A stretch of DNA of 64,000 bases from Acidiflorens sp963841945 (GCA_963841945.1 CAWJFC010000015.1:177045-241044), one strand, 5' to 3'; positions 8,167-16,601 are shown, numbered from the stretch's first letter. Made by a program: numbers and translations. Notes: generated by a model from the sequence alone, not told the origin.

Positions 8167-9693
8167 CTATGGGCTGACGCCACCGGTGTGGCAGTCGGTG
8201 CAGGTCACGGCGGTCATATCGCCCAGATCCACTGGATGCTTGAACTGGACGCCGGGCAGCGAGGCAAGGTTCACGGTTTTCTCCTCCTCGACGAGGACGG
8301 TGTGGCAGAGGTTGCAGTTCTTAGGGATGACTTTGCCTTCGGGACTGACGTGGTTGTCGTCGTGGCAGCGAAAGCAGCCGTTGAAGTAGAGGTGGCCGAT
8401 ATTGTTGGGATGAGTGCGCCAGTCGACCTTCATTTCCGGGAAAAACGTCAGCTTGTAGATGTGCTGGACTTCATCGATGGCGCCATGAATCTCAGGCTGC
8501 TTGGTCTTGCTGAGGTCGGGGTACTTGGTGGCATAGAAATCGCCAATGGTTTTGGCGATGCCCTCCATCGCGGCACCGGTCGTGTCGTACTTGCCGGTGA
8601 GCGCGGCGACGGCTTGCTGCTTGAGGAAGGGCAGCGAGATATCGAGGCGGTGAGCGGTGATGGAGCGATCCACGGAGAGTTCGGGGGAAGTGTAGATGTG
8701 GGTGGGGCGGTTGTGGCAATCGACGCAATCCATGCGGCGCTTGCTGGCTTTGGCGATCTGGTCCCTGGTGAGTTTGGAGTCCTTTGCGTAATACTCCGTG
8801 ACGGCGCCCTGCGCGTTCTTGACGCGCACGTAAGCGATGACCTGGCGTTCCTCATCGGAGGCGACGTAGGTGACTTCATTGGCGGGGTCGACGTGCCAGT
8901 GGATGCCCTCAGGCTCGCCGGAGGAGGGATCACCGCCGCCGGTCTTGATGAGGAGGCGGATTTGCAGAGGGGTGTTTTTTTCATCACTGTCGTAGTGGTT
9001 AAAGACCTTGAGCTGGGCTCCGAAAAACTTCTTGGGCCAGTGGCAGGTTTCGCAGGTTTCCGCGGCGGGGCGCAGGTTTTGGACGGGAGTTGGAATGGGC
9101 CGGGGAAAGGTATTGAGCGCGGTCTTGAAAACCTGGCGAGCGCCGGATAGTTTCGACTTGACGTACCAGGTGGCGCCGGCGCCGACGTGGCAATCGACGC
9201 AGGCCACACGGGCGTGGGGAGACTGCTGGTAGGCGACGAACTCGGGATTCATAACCGAATGGCAAAGCTGCCCGCAGAACCCGACGGAGTCGGTGAAGTT
9301 GTAGGCCTTGTAACTGCCGACGACGCTCAGGCCGACAAAGACGATGATGAAGGCGAGGAAAAGAGCGACCGCGCCACGCTGCGAAGGGTCGGAGAAATCA
9401 AGACGGAAGTAAGAGGCGGCGCCGGCCGCTTCCAGGCGCTTACGCCGGGTATAGACAGCTCCGAAGATGGTAAGCAGCAATCCCAGGGCGAGAAATGCGG
9501 GCGCGACCATGTAGGCGAGGATGCCGACGTAAGGACTGGAATGCTCGGAGGTCAGATCGATGAAGAAAAGGAAGAGAATATTGCCGAGGGCGACGATGGC
9601 AAGAGCGAGGCCGATGATGGAGATGGGATTCGCAATGAGAGCGCGAATGCGGGCGGCTCCCGATGGGCGGGGCGAGGCGGACGAATCAGGCAT
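8167..9693 (-). CDS. NapC/NrfH-like membrane-bound heptahaem cytochrome c
   Basis: A 508-residue protein with three N-terminal membrane segments (about residues 22-48, 58-84 and 108-132) and a large periplasmic part with seven haem-binding motifs. The first is CGQLCH, a CX3CH variant directly after the third membrane helix and followed by SVM, as in NapC/NrfH-like quinol dehydrogenases where a nearby Met or Lys ligates the quinol-side haem. The other six are CXXCH: CVDCH, CETCH, CVDCH, CFRCH, CNLCH, CTDCH. Known relatives take electrons from menaquinol and hand them to periplasmic partners. It is the last gene of the four-gene redox operon, 154 bases after the 13-haem protein; a GGAGG element lies about 12 bases before the ATG. 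Confidence 0.85.
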   Translation of the reverse strand: MPDSSASPRPSGAARIRALIANPISIIGLALAIVALGNILFLFFIDLTSEHSSPYVGILAYMVAPAFLALGLLLTIFGAVYTRRKRLEAAGAASYFRLDFSDPSQRGAVALFLAFIIVFVGLSVVGSYKAYNFTDSVGFCGQLCHSVMNPEFVAYQQSPHARVACVDCHVGAGATWYVKSKLSGARQVFKTALNTFPRPIPTPVQNLRPAAETCETCHWPKKFFGAQLKVFNHYDSDEKNTPLQIRLLIKTGGGDPSSGEPEGIHWHVDPANEVTYVASDEERQVIAYVRVKNAQGAVTEYYAKDSKLTRDQIAKASKRRMDCVDCHNRPTHIYTSPELSVDRSITAHRLDISLPFLKQQAVAALTGKYDTTGAAMEGIAKTIGDFYATKYPDLSKTKQPEIHGAIDEVQHIYKLTFFPEMKVDWRTHPNNIGHLYFNGCFRCHDDNHVSPEGKVIPKNCNLCHTVLVEEEKTVNLASLPGVQFKHPVDLGDMTAVTCTDCHTGGVSP

Positions 9694-9847
9694 GATAAGA
9701 GCTGTCCTCCAAAATGTGTCGGGAACTCCAACTTATAACAGATATCAGCCGGCGCGGAGGCACCGGGTTATTGCTGGCCGTCCCCTCGGGGACTGCGATC
9801 CAGTTCTCGATGGTTGACCCACCGCGGAAGCGGCAGGCGAAAGTGCC

Positions 9848-11956
9848 TCATTTGCGAGCGACCGGCTCGGACTCGTCATCGGATTCTGATGAGCCGGACT
9901 TTTCCTCCTGGGCGCGTTCTTCGTTACGAGCCGCGAGCAGCGTCTCGCTGTCCAAGCCATGCTCTTCCTCATAATGGTGTTCGGAGACCCTGCCATCCCA
10001 CCATGCCCAGTTCATCGGATAGGCATCGGGATCGAGAAATACCTGATAGAAGTGCCACACAATGATGGCGAGCGTAGCCAGGATGGCTTCGTAGAAGTGG
10101 ATGGCGGTGGCAACATCCAGCCACCAGCGGGCGAAGAGGTGAGCGACCTGGACTTTAGCCCAGAGCGCGATGCCGGTAGCAGCCATGACAAAGACGCCCC
10201 ATACCAGCGCCCAGTACTCAGCTTTCTCCGCGTAGGTAAAGCGCTTGAACTCGGGCTTTTTTCCGCCGAGGCCGAGATAGTAGCGCATGACGCCGATCAC
10301 GTCGAAGGCGTCTTTCGGCTCCGGGAGAAGATCGAGAACGAGTTTGCGGCCATCGCGGGTTAAGGCAGTGTAAAGCAGGTGATAGACGCCGGCGCCGATC
10401 ATGATTACGCCAGCGATGCGGTGAATGGTGCCGCGCACCCGCTCGCCCATGCCGGGAATTAAGGAGAGGAAGGACTCGGGATACTTGAGGGCAAAACCGG
10501 TGATGACCAGCGTGAAAAACGAGATCAGCAGAGTCAAGTGCTGCCAGCGCTGGTTGGGATTCATGCGGGTGACGGTGCGGGGATAGGCGTTGCGGCGGAG
10601 GATGGCCTTGCGGCGCCAAATGATCAGATTGTGAAGGACCATGCCACCGATGACGGTAAAAATCATCAGCAGATAGAAGCTGCGAATCCAGCGGACAGCT
10701 TTGCTGCCGATGTCGGCGGAAAGCGGAGCGTCGACGTGAACCTTGCCCAGCGTGAATTTCTCAGTGACGCCGGGATGGCATTGACCGCAGGTCCTGACCA
10801 GGTTTGCCGGATTGATCGTAGAGCGGGGATCGCTGGATGGGAGAATGTTGTGGACGCCATGGCAACTGGCGCAGTTGGCCACGATCTGCGAACCTCGTTC
10901 GGAAGCAAGGCCGTGATAGCTGGCCAGATAGGTGGATTCGCGAGAACCCGCGATGCCAAACTCCTGCGCGAGACGGACGCCTTCGTGGCAGCGCGCGCAG
11001 GTGGCCTTGGCGAGGTTTTGGGCGTTGACGGGAGAGTTCGGGTCGAGATGCGATTTGATGGAGTGGATGCCGTGGCAATCGGTGCACACCGGAGCCAGCG
11101 AATTGCCGCGCGTGATGGCCTGTCCGTGGATGCTCTGCATGAATTCGGTCTTGACCGATTCATGGCAATTACCGCAGGTGGCGGGAACGTTGAACTTGAA
11201 GATGGAAGACTTATCGTTGCTGGCGGGGAGGATTTTGTGCACGCCGTGGCAGTCGGTACAAACGGCGGCCTTGGTGGATCCATTGGCCACCGCGCGCCCG
11301 TGCACGCTCTGCTGATAGGACAGATACTCCTGAGTACTCTGGCCGGCCCCCGCCATCACGAACTTCTGCCCGTGGCACGTGCCGCAGGTGTTGGGAATGT
11401 TGTTGTGATGAACGGGAGACTTGGGATCGTCGGCGGCTAGAATCTGGTGCGGACTGCCGTGGCAGGCGAGGCAAGTGGGGGCCTGCTTGTCGCCCTCCTT
11501 GCGGGCGACGGCGTGAACACCTTGCTGGTATTCGTGGACCGCGTCGTCGTGGCAAGTGGCGCACTGCTGGGGGACGAGGTTAGAGGCCGGCTGGACTTCG
11601 TGGGTTTTGCCGTGGCAACTGGCGCAAGCGTCTTTGCCCAAGATGGAGTGGACGCTCTGCGGAACCTGCGCGACTTCATCGGCGTGGCACGAGGCGCAGG
11701 TTGGCATCTTCATGTTCTTCGGATGGGGATACTCTTTGACGCCCTCGTGGCAGGTGGCGCAGCCGAGTTCGCCGTGCACGCTAGCCTTGTGCTTGGCGGG
11801 ATCGACGTGGAGGCTCTTGCCTTTATCGGACTTCATGCCGGGATCGCCGTGGCAGGCGAGGCAGTCCTGGTCGGCAGCCAGGACGGGCAATACGCAGAGC
11901 AGAGTAAGCGCCAGAGTGAGGCCGAGGAGCGATCCGAGTTTTCTTCCTGCCGTCAT
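9848..11956 (-). CDS. 13-haem cytochrome c fused to a b-type cytochrome membrane domain
   Basis: A 702-residue protein. After a signal sequence (to LPVLAA) residues about 30-410 carry thirteen CXXCH motifs: CLACH, CATCH, CASCH, CASCH, CATCH, CLACH, CGTCH, CTDCH, CGNCH, CTDCH, CARCH, CASCH and CGQCH. The C-terminal third has five membrane helices with conserved His residues (GMVLHNLIIW, WQHLTLLI, HRIAG, YHLLYTA, AIHFYEAILA), the pattern of the di-haem b subunits of hydrogenases and formate dehydrogenases. One chain would therefore link the quinone pool to a periplasmic haem wire. The frame is open to 12043, but ATG 11956 follows AAAGGAG and starts the signal peptide. A charged tail of about 40 residues rich in Glu and Ser ends it. 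Confidence 0.85.
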   Translation of the reverse strand: MTAGRKLGSLLGLTLALTLLCVLPVLAADQDCLACHGDPGMKSDKGKSLHVDPAKHKASVHGELGCATCHEGVKEYPHPKNMKMPTCASCHADEVAQVPQSVHSILGKDACASCHGKTHEVQPASNLVPQQCATCHDDAVHEYQQGVHAVARKEGDKQAPTCLACHGSPHQILAADDPKSPVHHNNIPNTCGTCHGQKFVMAGAGQSTQEYLSYQQSVHGRAVANGSTKAAVCTDCHGVHKILPASNDKSSIFKFNVPATCGNCHESVKTEFMQSIHGQAITRGNSLAPVCTDCHGIHSIKSHLDPNSPVNAQNLAKATCARCHEGVRLAQEFGIAGSRESTYLASYHGLASERGSQIVANCASCHGVHNILPSSDPRSTINPANLVRTCGQCHPGVTEKFTLGKVHVDAPLSADIGSKAVRWIRSFYLLMIFTVIGGMVLHNLIIWRRKAILRRNAYPRTVTRMNPNQRWQHLTLLISFFTLVITGFALKYPESFLSLIPGMGERVRGTIHRIAGVIMIGAGVYHLLYTALTRDGRKLVLDLLPEPKDAFDVIGVMRYYLGLGGKKPEFKRFTYAEKAEYWALVWGVFVMAATGIALWAKVQVAHLFARWWLDVATAIHFYEAILATLAIIVWHFYQVFLDPDAYPMNWAWWDGRVSEHHYEEEHGLDSETLLAARNEERAQEEKSGSSESDDESEPVARK

Positions 11957-11970
11957 ATTGACGACTCCTT

Positions 11971-12873
11971 TTAGCGATACGCGAACAACATCGCGTAGAT
12001 GATCCACACAACGACGCTGAAACCAATGCTCAGGGCGATCCACGCGAAGGCGCGAATCGTACGCACTACGATTTCTGGTTGCGGCTCTTCCATGTACGAC
12101 TCGAGTTGTCCGCTTTCTACCAGAGCCTTGTACTCGAGCGGCTTGTCACGCTTGAGTTCGGCGAGGGGCATGTGGCCGGTGAAGACGGTCGTATCCATGG
12201 GGAACTTTTCGGGACGCAGGTGCGTGTTGAAGAAGTGCACCGTGAAGATGAAGCCGGTGGCGAGCAAGGCCTCGTCGCTGTGGATAATGGTGGCGACGTT
12301 GATGAAAGAGCCGGGCAGCAACCGCGTAAAGAAGACTGGGAACCAGAGCGTGAGCCCGGTGCTTCCGATCACAGCGATTCCCCAGAACACGGCGAAGTAA
12401 TCGAATTTCTCCCAATAGGTCCAGCGGCCGTACTGCGGGCGCTGGCCCACGCCGACAAACCACTTCATGGTGGCGATGAACTGGTCAAGATCCTGGCGAT
12501 TGAGCATCATGGAATCGGGGCCAAAGATCAGGCCCAGCCACGTCTTCTTCTCTCTCTTCTTCATCTGAATGAGGCTGTAGATATGGGCAGTGAATACGCC
12601 AAACATCAGGACGGCGGCGGTGCGATGAATGTAGCCAGCCGTCTGAAATCCGCCGAAGAAGCGGGAGACGATCGCGGCCCACCTAGTATAGGAAAACTTC
12701 AGCGTCATTCCAGTGGTGGCCAGGCTGATGAAGCTGACAATCATGCAGGCGTGAAGGGCGCGCTGGAGACGAGTAAAACGGACAAACTCGCGATCCGGGC
12801 GAGGCGGTGCGGGAAGATGGGTTTGGGCGGAGAGTTGTGCGCTCTGATGCCTCAGTTCGAGATCAGTCGGCAT
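11971..12873 (-). CDS. b-type cytochrome, formate dehydrogenase gamma / hydrogenase cytochrome-b-like
   Basis: A 300-residue integral membrane protein. Helices can be seen at LHACMIVSFISLATTGM, AAVLMFGVFTAHIYSLI, YFAVFWGIAVIGSTGLTLWF, ALLATGFIFTVHFFNTH and at the C-terminus (IALSIGFSVVVWIIYAML). His residues at the helix ends (LQRALHA, YIHRTAA, IIHSDEAL, VHFFNTH) are the likely ligands for two haem b groups. Such subunits exchange electrons between periplasmic partners and menaquinone. The start at 12873 overlaps the end of the 19-haem gene by 11 bases and has AAGGA at a good distance, pointing to translational coupling. The 13-haem fusion gene starts 14 bases after its stop. Confidence 0.85.
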   Translation of the reverse strand: MPTDLELRHQSAQLSAQTHLPAPPRPDREFVRFTRLQRALHACMIVSFISLATTGMTLKFSYTRWAAIVSRFFGGFQTAGYIHRTAAVLMFGVFTAHIYSLIQMKKREKKTWLGLIFGPDSMMLNRQDLDQFIATMKWFVGVGQRPQYGRWTYWEKFDYFAVFWGIAVIGSTGLTLWFPVFFTRLLPGSFINVATIIHSDEALLATGFIFTVHFFNTHLRPEKFPMDTTVFTGHMPLAELKRDKPLEYKALVESGQLESYMEEPQPEIVVRTIRAFAWIALSIGFSVVVWIIYAMLFAYR

Positions 12874-14926
12874 GGTTTCCATCCTTGCCAGCGGGGGTGC
12901 CACCGGCTCTCTCCGCGTCCTCGCGAGCCTCTTCGGCGCGCAGTTCGCGCCGCATCTGTACAGCTTTCGGGAGCCAGAGCAAAGTGTGAATTCCTCCAAA
13001 AACGAAGGTAGAAACCAGTAGCGTGGTCATGCCCCAGAAGGTCCAGAAGAGGAAGGGATATTTCTTCGGATCGTGGTGCGTGGCATGCGTCAAGTAGCCG
13101 GCAAAACGGCGCGTCGCGTTGGAGTGGCATTTCTGGCAGGTCGCAACGACGTTGGCGCGACTGAGATGCGAGCGCGGATCGGTGACGCGCAGGATGTCGT
13201 GCGAGCCATGGCAGTCAAAACACTTGGCGGTGTTGGTGTAGCCAAGGCGGGAAACCTTGCCGTGATAGGTCTCGAAATAGGTTTTGGCAATCTCGCCGTG
13301 GCAACGGCCGCAGGTCGTCATGATGTCGAGCTTGAAGCCGGCCTCGTCAGTGCGGCGAATGGAGTGGGCGGTGTGGCAGTCGTTGCAGACAGGGAGTGGT
13401 TTGTCGGTCTTAGTCACGGTGGCGGAATGGACGCTCTGCACGAACTGCTCCTGGATTCCGTGATGGCAGGCACCACAGGTAGCAGGCACATTTTTCGGAT
13501 TCACGGTGGAATCAGGATCGGTGCGGGGCAGAATCAAGTGCGCGGTGTGGCAACTGGTGCAAGTCGCGGTGACCGTCAAACCGGACTTTGTGAGGCCCTT
13601 GCCGTGGATGCTCTCGGAATAGTGCTGGATGATTTCGTGCTGCGGTCCGGTGTAGCGCACAGCGGCCTTCTGGCCTTCGCGATGACAGCCGCCGCAAAGT
13701 GTGGGCACGTTGGTGGGGAAACTGACGGATTCGGGATCGTGCTTGCCGAGCACATGGTGGCTGCCGTGACAGTCCTTGCAGTTGGGGGCGTTCTTGTCGC
13801 CGGCGGCCTGGAGTTGACCGTGACGGCTGCGCTGATATTGCTGGCCGACTTCCTCGTGGCACTTACTGCACTCGACCGGATGCGTGATGGTTTCGCAGGG
13901 GCGGACGCGGGAGGCGTTGACCTCGGAGTGGCACTGGCTGCAAGCAACCTTGGCGTGGCGGGAGCCAGCGACATCGTTCACCTGCACAAACATGGCGCGG
14001 CCGTCGGCGGCTTTGAGAGTTTGACTGGCGTGGCAGCGCATGCAATCGGCGTCGGCCATGCCCTGGGTGTAGAAGACATTGCGAATCTTGTGGGGCTGAT
14101 GGCAATCGATGCAAGCGGGCAGAACATTGGCTTCCTTCTGCCAGAGTTCGCCCCGAATCGTCTTGCGGTGCACCTGTTCGATTTCAGCGTGGCACTTGGT
14201 GCAGGTGGCCGCGATGTTGTGACGATTGATGGAAGACTTTGGATCGGTGTGCGGCAGGATGTTGTGCGGGGTGTGGCAGGAGACGCAGGTGGCGGCAACG
14301 ATCAGACCCTTCTTGAGTACAGCCTCGCCGTGGATGCTCTCGGAGTAATTCTCGAGAATGTTGTGTTGGTCGATGTTGCGATTCATCTGCACGGGCGTAC
14401 CTTCGCGGTGGCAGCGTCCACAGACGAAGGGAACTTTCAGAGGAGCGACAGCGGAATTCTTGTCTTTAACCGGGAGGATATCGTGATTGCCATGGCAGTC
14501 CACGCAATGGGGCGCCAGTGCGTCGCCGCGGGCAATCGCCTTGCCGTGGAGTGAGTTGGAGTGCTGCTTGAATTCGTCCGTGTGGCAAGTGCCGCACTCC
14601 ACTCTCTTGAGTGGTACCTCGTGGGGCAGCTCCTTGCCTTCAAGATCAGCATGACAGTTGGTGCAGGAGAGCGAACCGTGGACCGAGGACTTGAACTTCC
14701 TCCCATCGACGAAGCGTGAGATTGTCTTTCCCGACTTCGTGGTGGTGAGGGTCTTGTCGCCATGGCAGGCGAGGCAGTCGTCATTGGAGATATCGGCCGC
14801 GGGGGCGGCTCCGCAGGCAGCAAGCAGGAGGAAGAAGGCGGCCCAGGCTATCCTGTTAATCACATTACGGAAAAAGCGCGCATGGCGCGGGGCTTGGGGA
14901 GCCCAGATGTTTGCCCAGACGGCCAT
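12863..14926 (-). CDS. 19-haem c-type cytochrome with C-terminal membrane anchor
   Basis: A 687-residue protein, first gene of the redox operon. I count nineteen CXXCH motifs between about residues 50 and 615, many in a repeating pattern of the form C-x-x-C-H-G-x-H-x-I and SIHG / HNIL that suggests internal duplication (residues about 110-230 resemble 370-480). The N-terminus has a hydrophobic export segment ending LLLAACGAAPA, which fits a lipobox, although a start at a GTG within this segment cannot be excluded. One membrane helix (FLFWTFWGMTTLLVSTFVFGG) lies near the C-terminus, followed by a charged tail. GGAGG precedes ATG 14926 by nine bases. The likely role is a periplasmic electron store or wire beside the cytochrome b encoded next. 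Confidence 0.85.
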   Translation of the reverse strand: MAVWANIWAPQAPRHARFFRNVINRIAWAAFFLLLAACGAAPAADISNDDCLACHGDKTLTTTKSGKTISRFVDGRKFKSSVHGSLSCTNCHADLEGKELPHEVPLKRVECGTCHTDEFKQHSNSLHGKAIARGDALAPHCVDCHGNHDILPVKDKNSAVAPLKVPFVCGRCHREGTPVQMNRNIDQHNILENYSESIHGEAVLKKGLIVAATCVSCHTPHNILPHTDPKSSINRHNIAATCTKCHAEIEQVHRKTIRGELWQKEANVLPACIDCHQPHKIRNVFYTQGMADADCMRCHASQTLKAADGRAMFVQVNDVAGSRHAKVACSQCHSEVNASRVRPCETITHPVECSKCHEEVGQQYQRSRHGQLQAAGDKNAPNCKDCHGSHHVLGKHDPESVSFPTNVPTLCGGCHREGQKAAVRYTGPQHEIIQHYSESIHGKGLTKSGLTVTATCTSCHTAHLILPRTDPDSTVNPKNVPATCGACHHGIQEQFVQSVHSATVTKTDKPLPVCNDCHTAHSIRRTDEAGFKLDIMTTCGRCHGEIAKTYFETYHGKVSRLGYTNTAKCFDCHGSHDILRVTDPRSHLSRANVVATCQKCHSNATRRFAGYLTHATHHDPKKYPFLFWTFWGMTTLLVSTFVFGGIHTLLWLPKAVQMRRELRAEEAREDAERAGGTPAGKDGNHAD

Positions 14927-15020
14927 GCGAAATGCCTCCTCGGGAGGAAATAGCTGTTGAATAACACAACATCTTGCGGGCAGGAGGTACATAGAGGCAG
15001 TGAGTCACCGCACCTGCTTC

Positions 15021-15036
15021 GGTGATTTGAGTCACA
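15021..15036. promoter_or_regulatory. CRP/FNR-family-type operator upstream of the cytochrome operon
   Basis: GGTGATTTGAGTCACA: GGTGA, six bases, TCACA. It matches the CRP-type consensus TGTGA-N6-TCACA at nine of ten positions and lies 95 bases upstream of the 19-haem gene start. The same motif lies before both Crp/Fnr-type genes next door, so these regulators probably act here. A shorter GTGAGTCAC palindrome is at about 15000-15008. Confidence 0.6.
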
Positions 15037-15155
15037 AAGGGATGTACAGAGAACACGCTGCAGCGCCGCGAGCCGCCCACCATCTGCAAAAATGACGCCG
15101 AAGGACACGTCCGGCCCTGAATTGCCCGCGACCTTCCCTTTCGCACCCGGAACGC

Positions 15156-15644
15156 TCAATGAGTCGGCGCGGGATGAGTATGGCTTTGGCGTGTGCGGAC
15201 CAAGCCCACGGAACGGACGCGGTCGTAGGCGACATGAAGGTCTTCGCTAAGAAGATGAACGACTTGCATGCAGACCTCGCCGTGCTCGCGGAGGAAGTGA
15301 AGCAAATCGCGGCGGCGAATCTGGGCGACCTGCACGCTCTCCATCACCTCGGCCGTCACCTCGTAGGTGGCATCAGAAAGAACGGCAGTCAGGCCGAGCA
15401 CCTCCCCGACGTGGGCAGTGCGGAGCGTCAGACGGCGACCACTTTCGGAACACACGGTGAGGCGCACCCGTCCCGAGCAAAGCAGGTAAACGCTGCGGGC
15501 GGGCTGGCCTTCGCGAAAGAGCACGGTTCCGCGTGGCCAGGATTCCAGAGACTTGATTCCGTCGAATTGCTGGAGAGCATCTGGCTCGAGATCACAAAAC
15601 ACGCCATCCGAGCGCTGCGTGCAATCAAGGCAGCTCTGCGACAT
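15156..15644 (-). CDS. Crp/Fnr-type cyclic-nucleotide-binding protein lacking the HTH
   Basis: A 162-residue protein with an N-terminal Cys cluster (SQSCLDC, later FCDL), a cNMP-binding beta-barrel (RGTVLFREGQPARSVYLLCSG ... GEVLGLTAVLSD) and the start of the dimer helix (FLREHGEVCMQVVHLLSEDL). It then stops where its 240-residue neighbour continues into a winged helix. Past the stop, other frames contain weakly similar text (a helix-like SAHAKAILIPRRLIER), so a frameshifted and decaying HTH is likely. As it stands it could only sense or act through protein contacts, perhaps by heterodimerising with the full-length paralogue. The open frame reaches 15728, but ATG 15644 aligns with the paralogue's start. 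Confidence 0.7.
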   Translation of the reverse strand: MSQSCLDCTQRSDGVFCDLEPDALQQFDGIKSLESWPRGTVLFREGQPARSVYLLCSGRVRLTVCSESGRRLTLRTAHVGEVLGLTAVLSDATYEVTAEVMESVQVAQIRRRDLLHFLREHGEVCMQVVHLLSEDLHVAYDRVRSVGLVRTRQSHTHPAPTH

Positions 15645-15691
15645 ATAAATTGTCTCCTGATGCGGTGATACGCGGTTACGGGGGAAAAAAC

Positions 15692-15707
15692 GGTGATAGC
15701 AGTCACC
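15692..15707. promoter_or_regulatory. CRP-like palindrome upstream of the truncated Crp/Fnr gene
   Basis: GGTGATAGCAGTCACC is a perfect palindrome in its arms (GGTGA-N6-TCACC), 48 bases before the start of the truncated regulator. A weaker copy, CGTGA-N6-CCACA, is at 15714-15729. The arrangement suggests autoregulation by the Crp/Fnr pair. Confidence 0.6.
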
Positions 15708-15763
15708 GGAAATCGTGATAGCTGCCACAGAGGAGGCGGTTCATTCCCCGTTGCAGGCAGTTC

Positions 15764-16486
15764 CTATCCCGTAGTCGCAAGCGAGCGGAGAGCGGCTTTG
15801 TTGCGGATGACCAGAGTGGAGCCCTTGGTTTGAAGGATCTGACGTTTTTTTAGATCGGCGAAGAGGCGAGTCACGGTCTCGCGCGAGGTACCGATCATCT
15901 GCGCGATCTCTTCGTGGGTAAGAGCCAGCTTTACACGCGGCTCCTGCTTCTGCGACTCACCGTTGCGCGAACTCCACTCCATGAGGAGCTTGGCCAGCTT
16001 CTCAGCGGCGGAATGCGAGAGGCCGAGGGAGCGCACTTCGTGGCAGGCAACATTGTATTTCTCGCTCAATTGTTCGGCGACTTTGAAGCAGGCATCGCTG
16101 TGCTCCCGGAGGAATCGGAGAAAATCGTCACGCTTGACGAAATTAACCTGGCAGGGATCGATGGTTTCGGCGGTCAGTTCGTAAGCCTTGCCGGAGACGG
16201 CGGCGCTCAGGCCGAGAACTTCGCCAGGCTCGGCGATCTTGAGAATGAGGGTCTTGCCGTCGCTGGCGCAGATGGAAAGCTTTACGCGTCCTTTGCAGAG
16301 CACAAAAATGCCGCGCGGAGCCTGCCCCTCGACAAAGAGGACGGCGCCCTTGGGATAGGCGGTGGCGTATTTGATGCTCTCGAAGGATTGCAGAGCGGCG
16401 GTCGGCAGGTCGCAGAAGAGCCGGTCAGCGCGCATCTTGCAGGTCAGGCAGCTTTCGATGATGTCCAGTCCGTATGGCGAGAGCAT
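15764..16486 (-). CDS. Crp/Fnr-family transcription regulator
   Basis: A 240-residue regulator. The N-terminus has Cys residues (ESCLTC, later FCDLP) in the spacing seen in several Fnr-like proteins, which could hold an iron-sulphur cluster, but this is uncertain. A cNMP-type barrel follows (KGAVLFVEGQ, GEVLGLSAAVSG), then the long dimer helix and a C-terminal winged helix with the recognition segment LTHEEIAQMIGTSRETVTR. This segment ends in the E-T-V-T-R pattern that reads GTGA half-sites in CRP relatives, which agrees with the GTGA-N6-TCAC palindromes nearby. ATG 16486 follows AGGGGTG. It is upstream of, and codirectional with, the truncated paralogue and the cytochrome operon. Confidence 0.88.
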   Translation of the reverse strand: MLSPYGLDIIESCLTCKMRADRLFCDLPTAALQSFESIKYATAYPKGAVLFVEGQAPRGIFVLCKGRVKLSICASDGKTLILKIAEPGEVLGLSAAVSGKAYELTAETIDPCQVNFVKRDDFLRFLREHSDACFKVAEQLSEKYNVACHEVRSLGLSHSAAEKLAKLLMEWSSRNGESQKQEPRVKLALTHEEIAQMIGTSRETVTRLFADLKKRQILQTKGSTLVIRNKAALRSLATTG

Positions 16487-16531
16487 CTCACACCCCTTTG
16501 TGATACTGCCGGGCAATACGCCCTATCTTGG

Positions 16532-16547
16532 TGTGACAAATATCACG
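16532..16547. promoter_or_regulatory. CRP-like palindrome, proximal
   Basis: TGTGACAAATATCACG (TGTGA-N6-TCACG) lies 46 bases upstream of the full-length Crp/Fnr gene start, where binding would overlap or abut the promoter. Confidence 0.65.
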
Positions 16548-16601
16548 CCTTCAGTGTGCGACCGGGGTTAACTTGGGGCGGTGATAGGTGGCACAGGTGG
16601 G

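Noticed and set aside
8131..9150. Plus-strand frame of 339 codons over the NapC-like gene
   Set aside because: Antisense shadow of a clear cytochrome; low-complexity Val/Gly/Asp composition.
10538..11440. Plus-strand frame of 300 codons over the 13-haem fusion gene
   Set aside because: Antisense shadow of the cytochrome with no domain.
13073..14554. Long plus-strand frame of 493 codons over the 19-haem gene
   Set aside because: It is antisense to a gene with nineteen conserved haem motifs; its protein has no domain and reflects the codon bias of the real gene.
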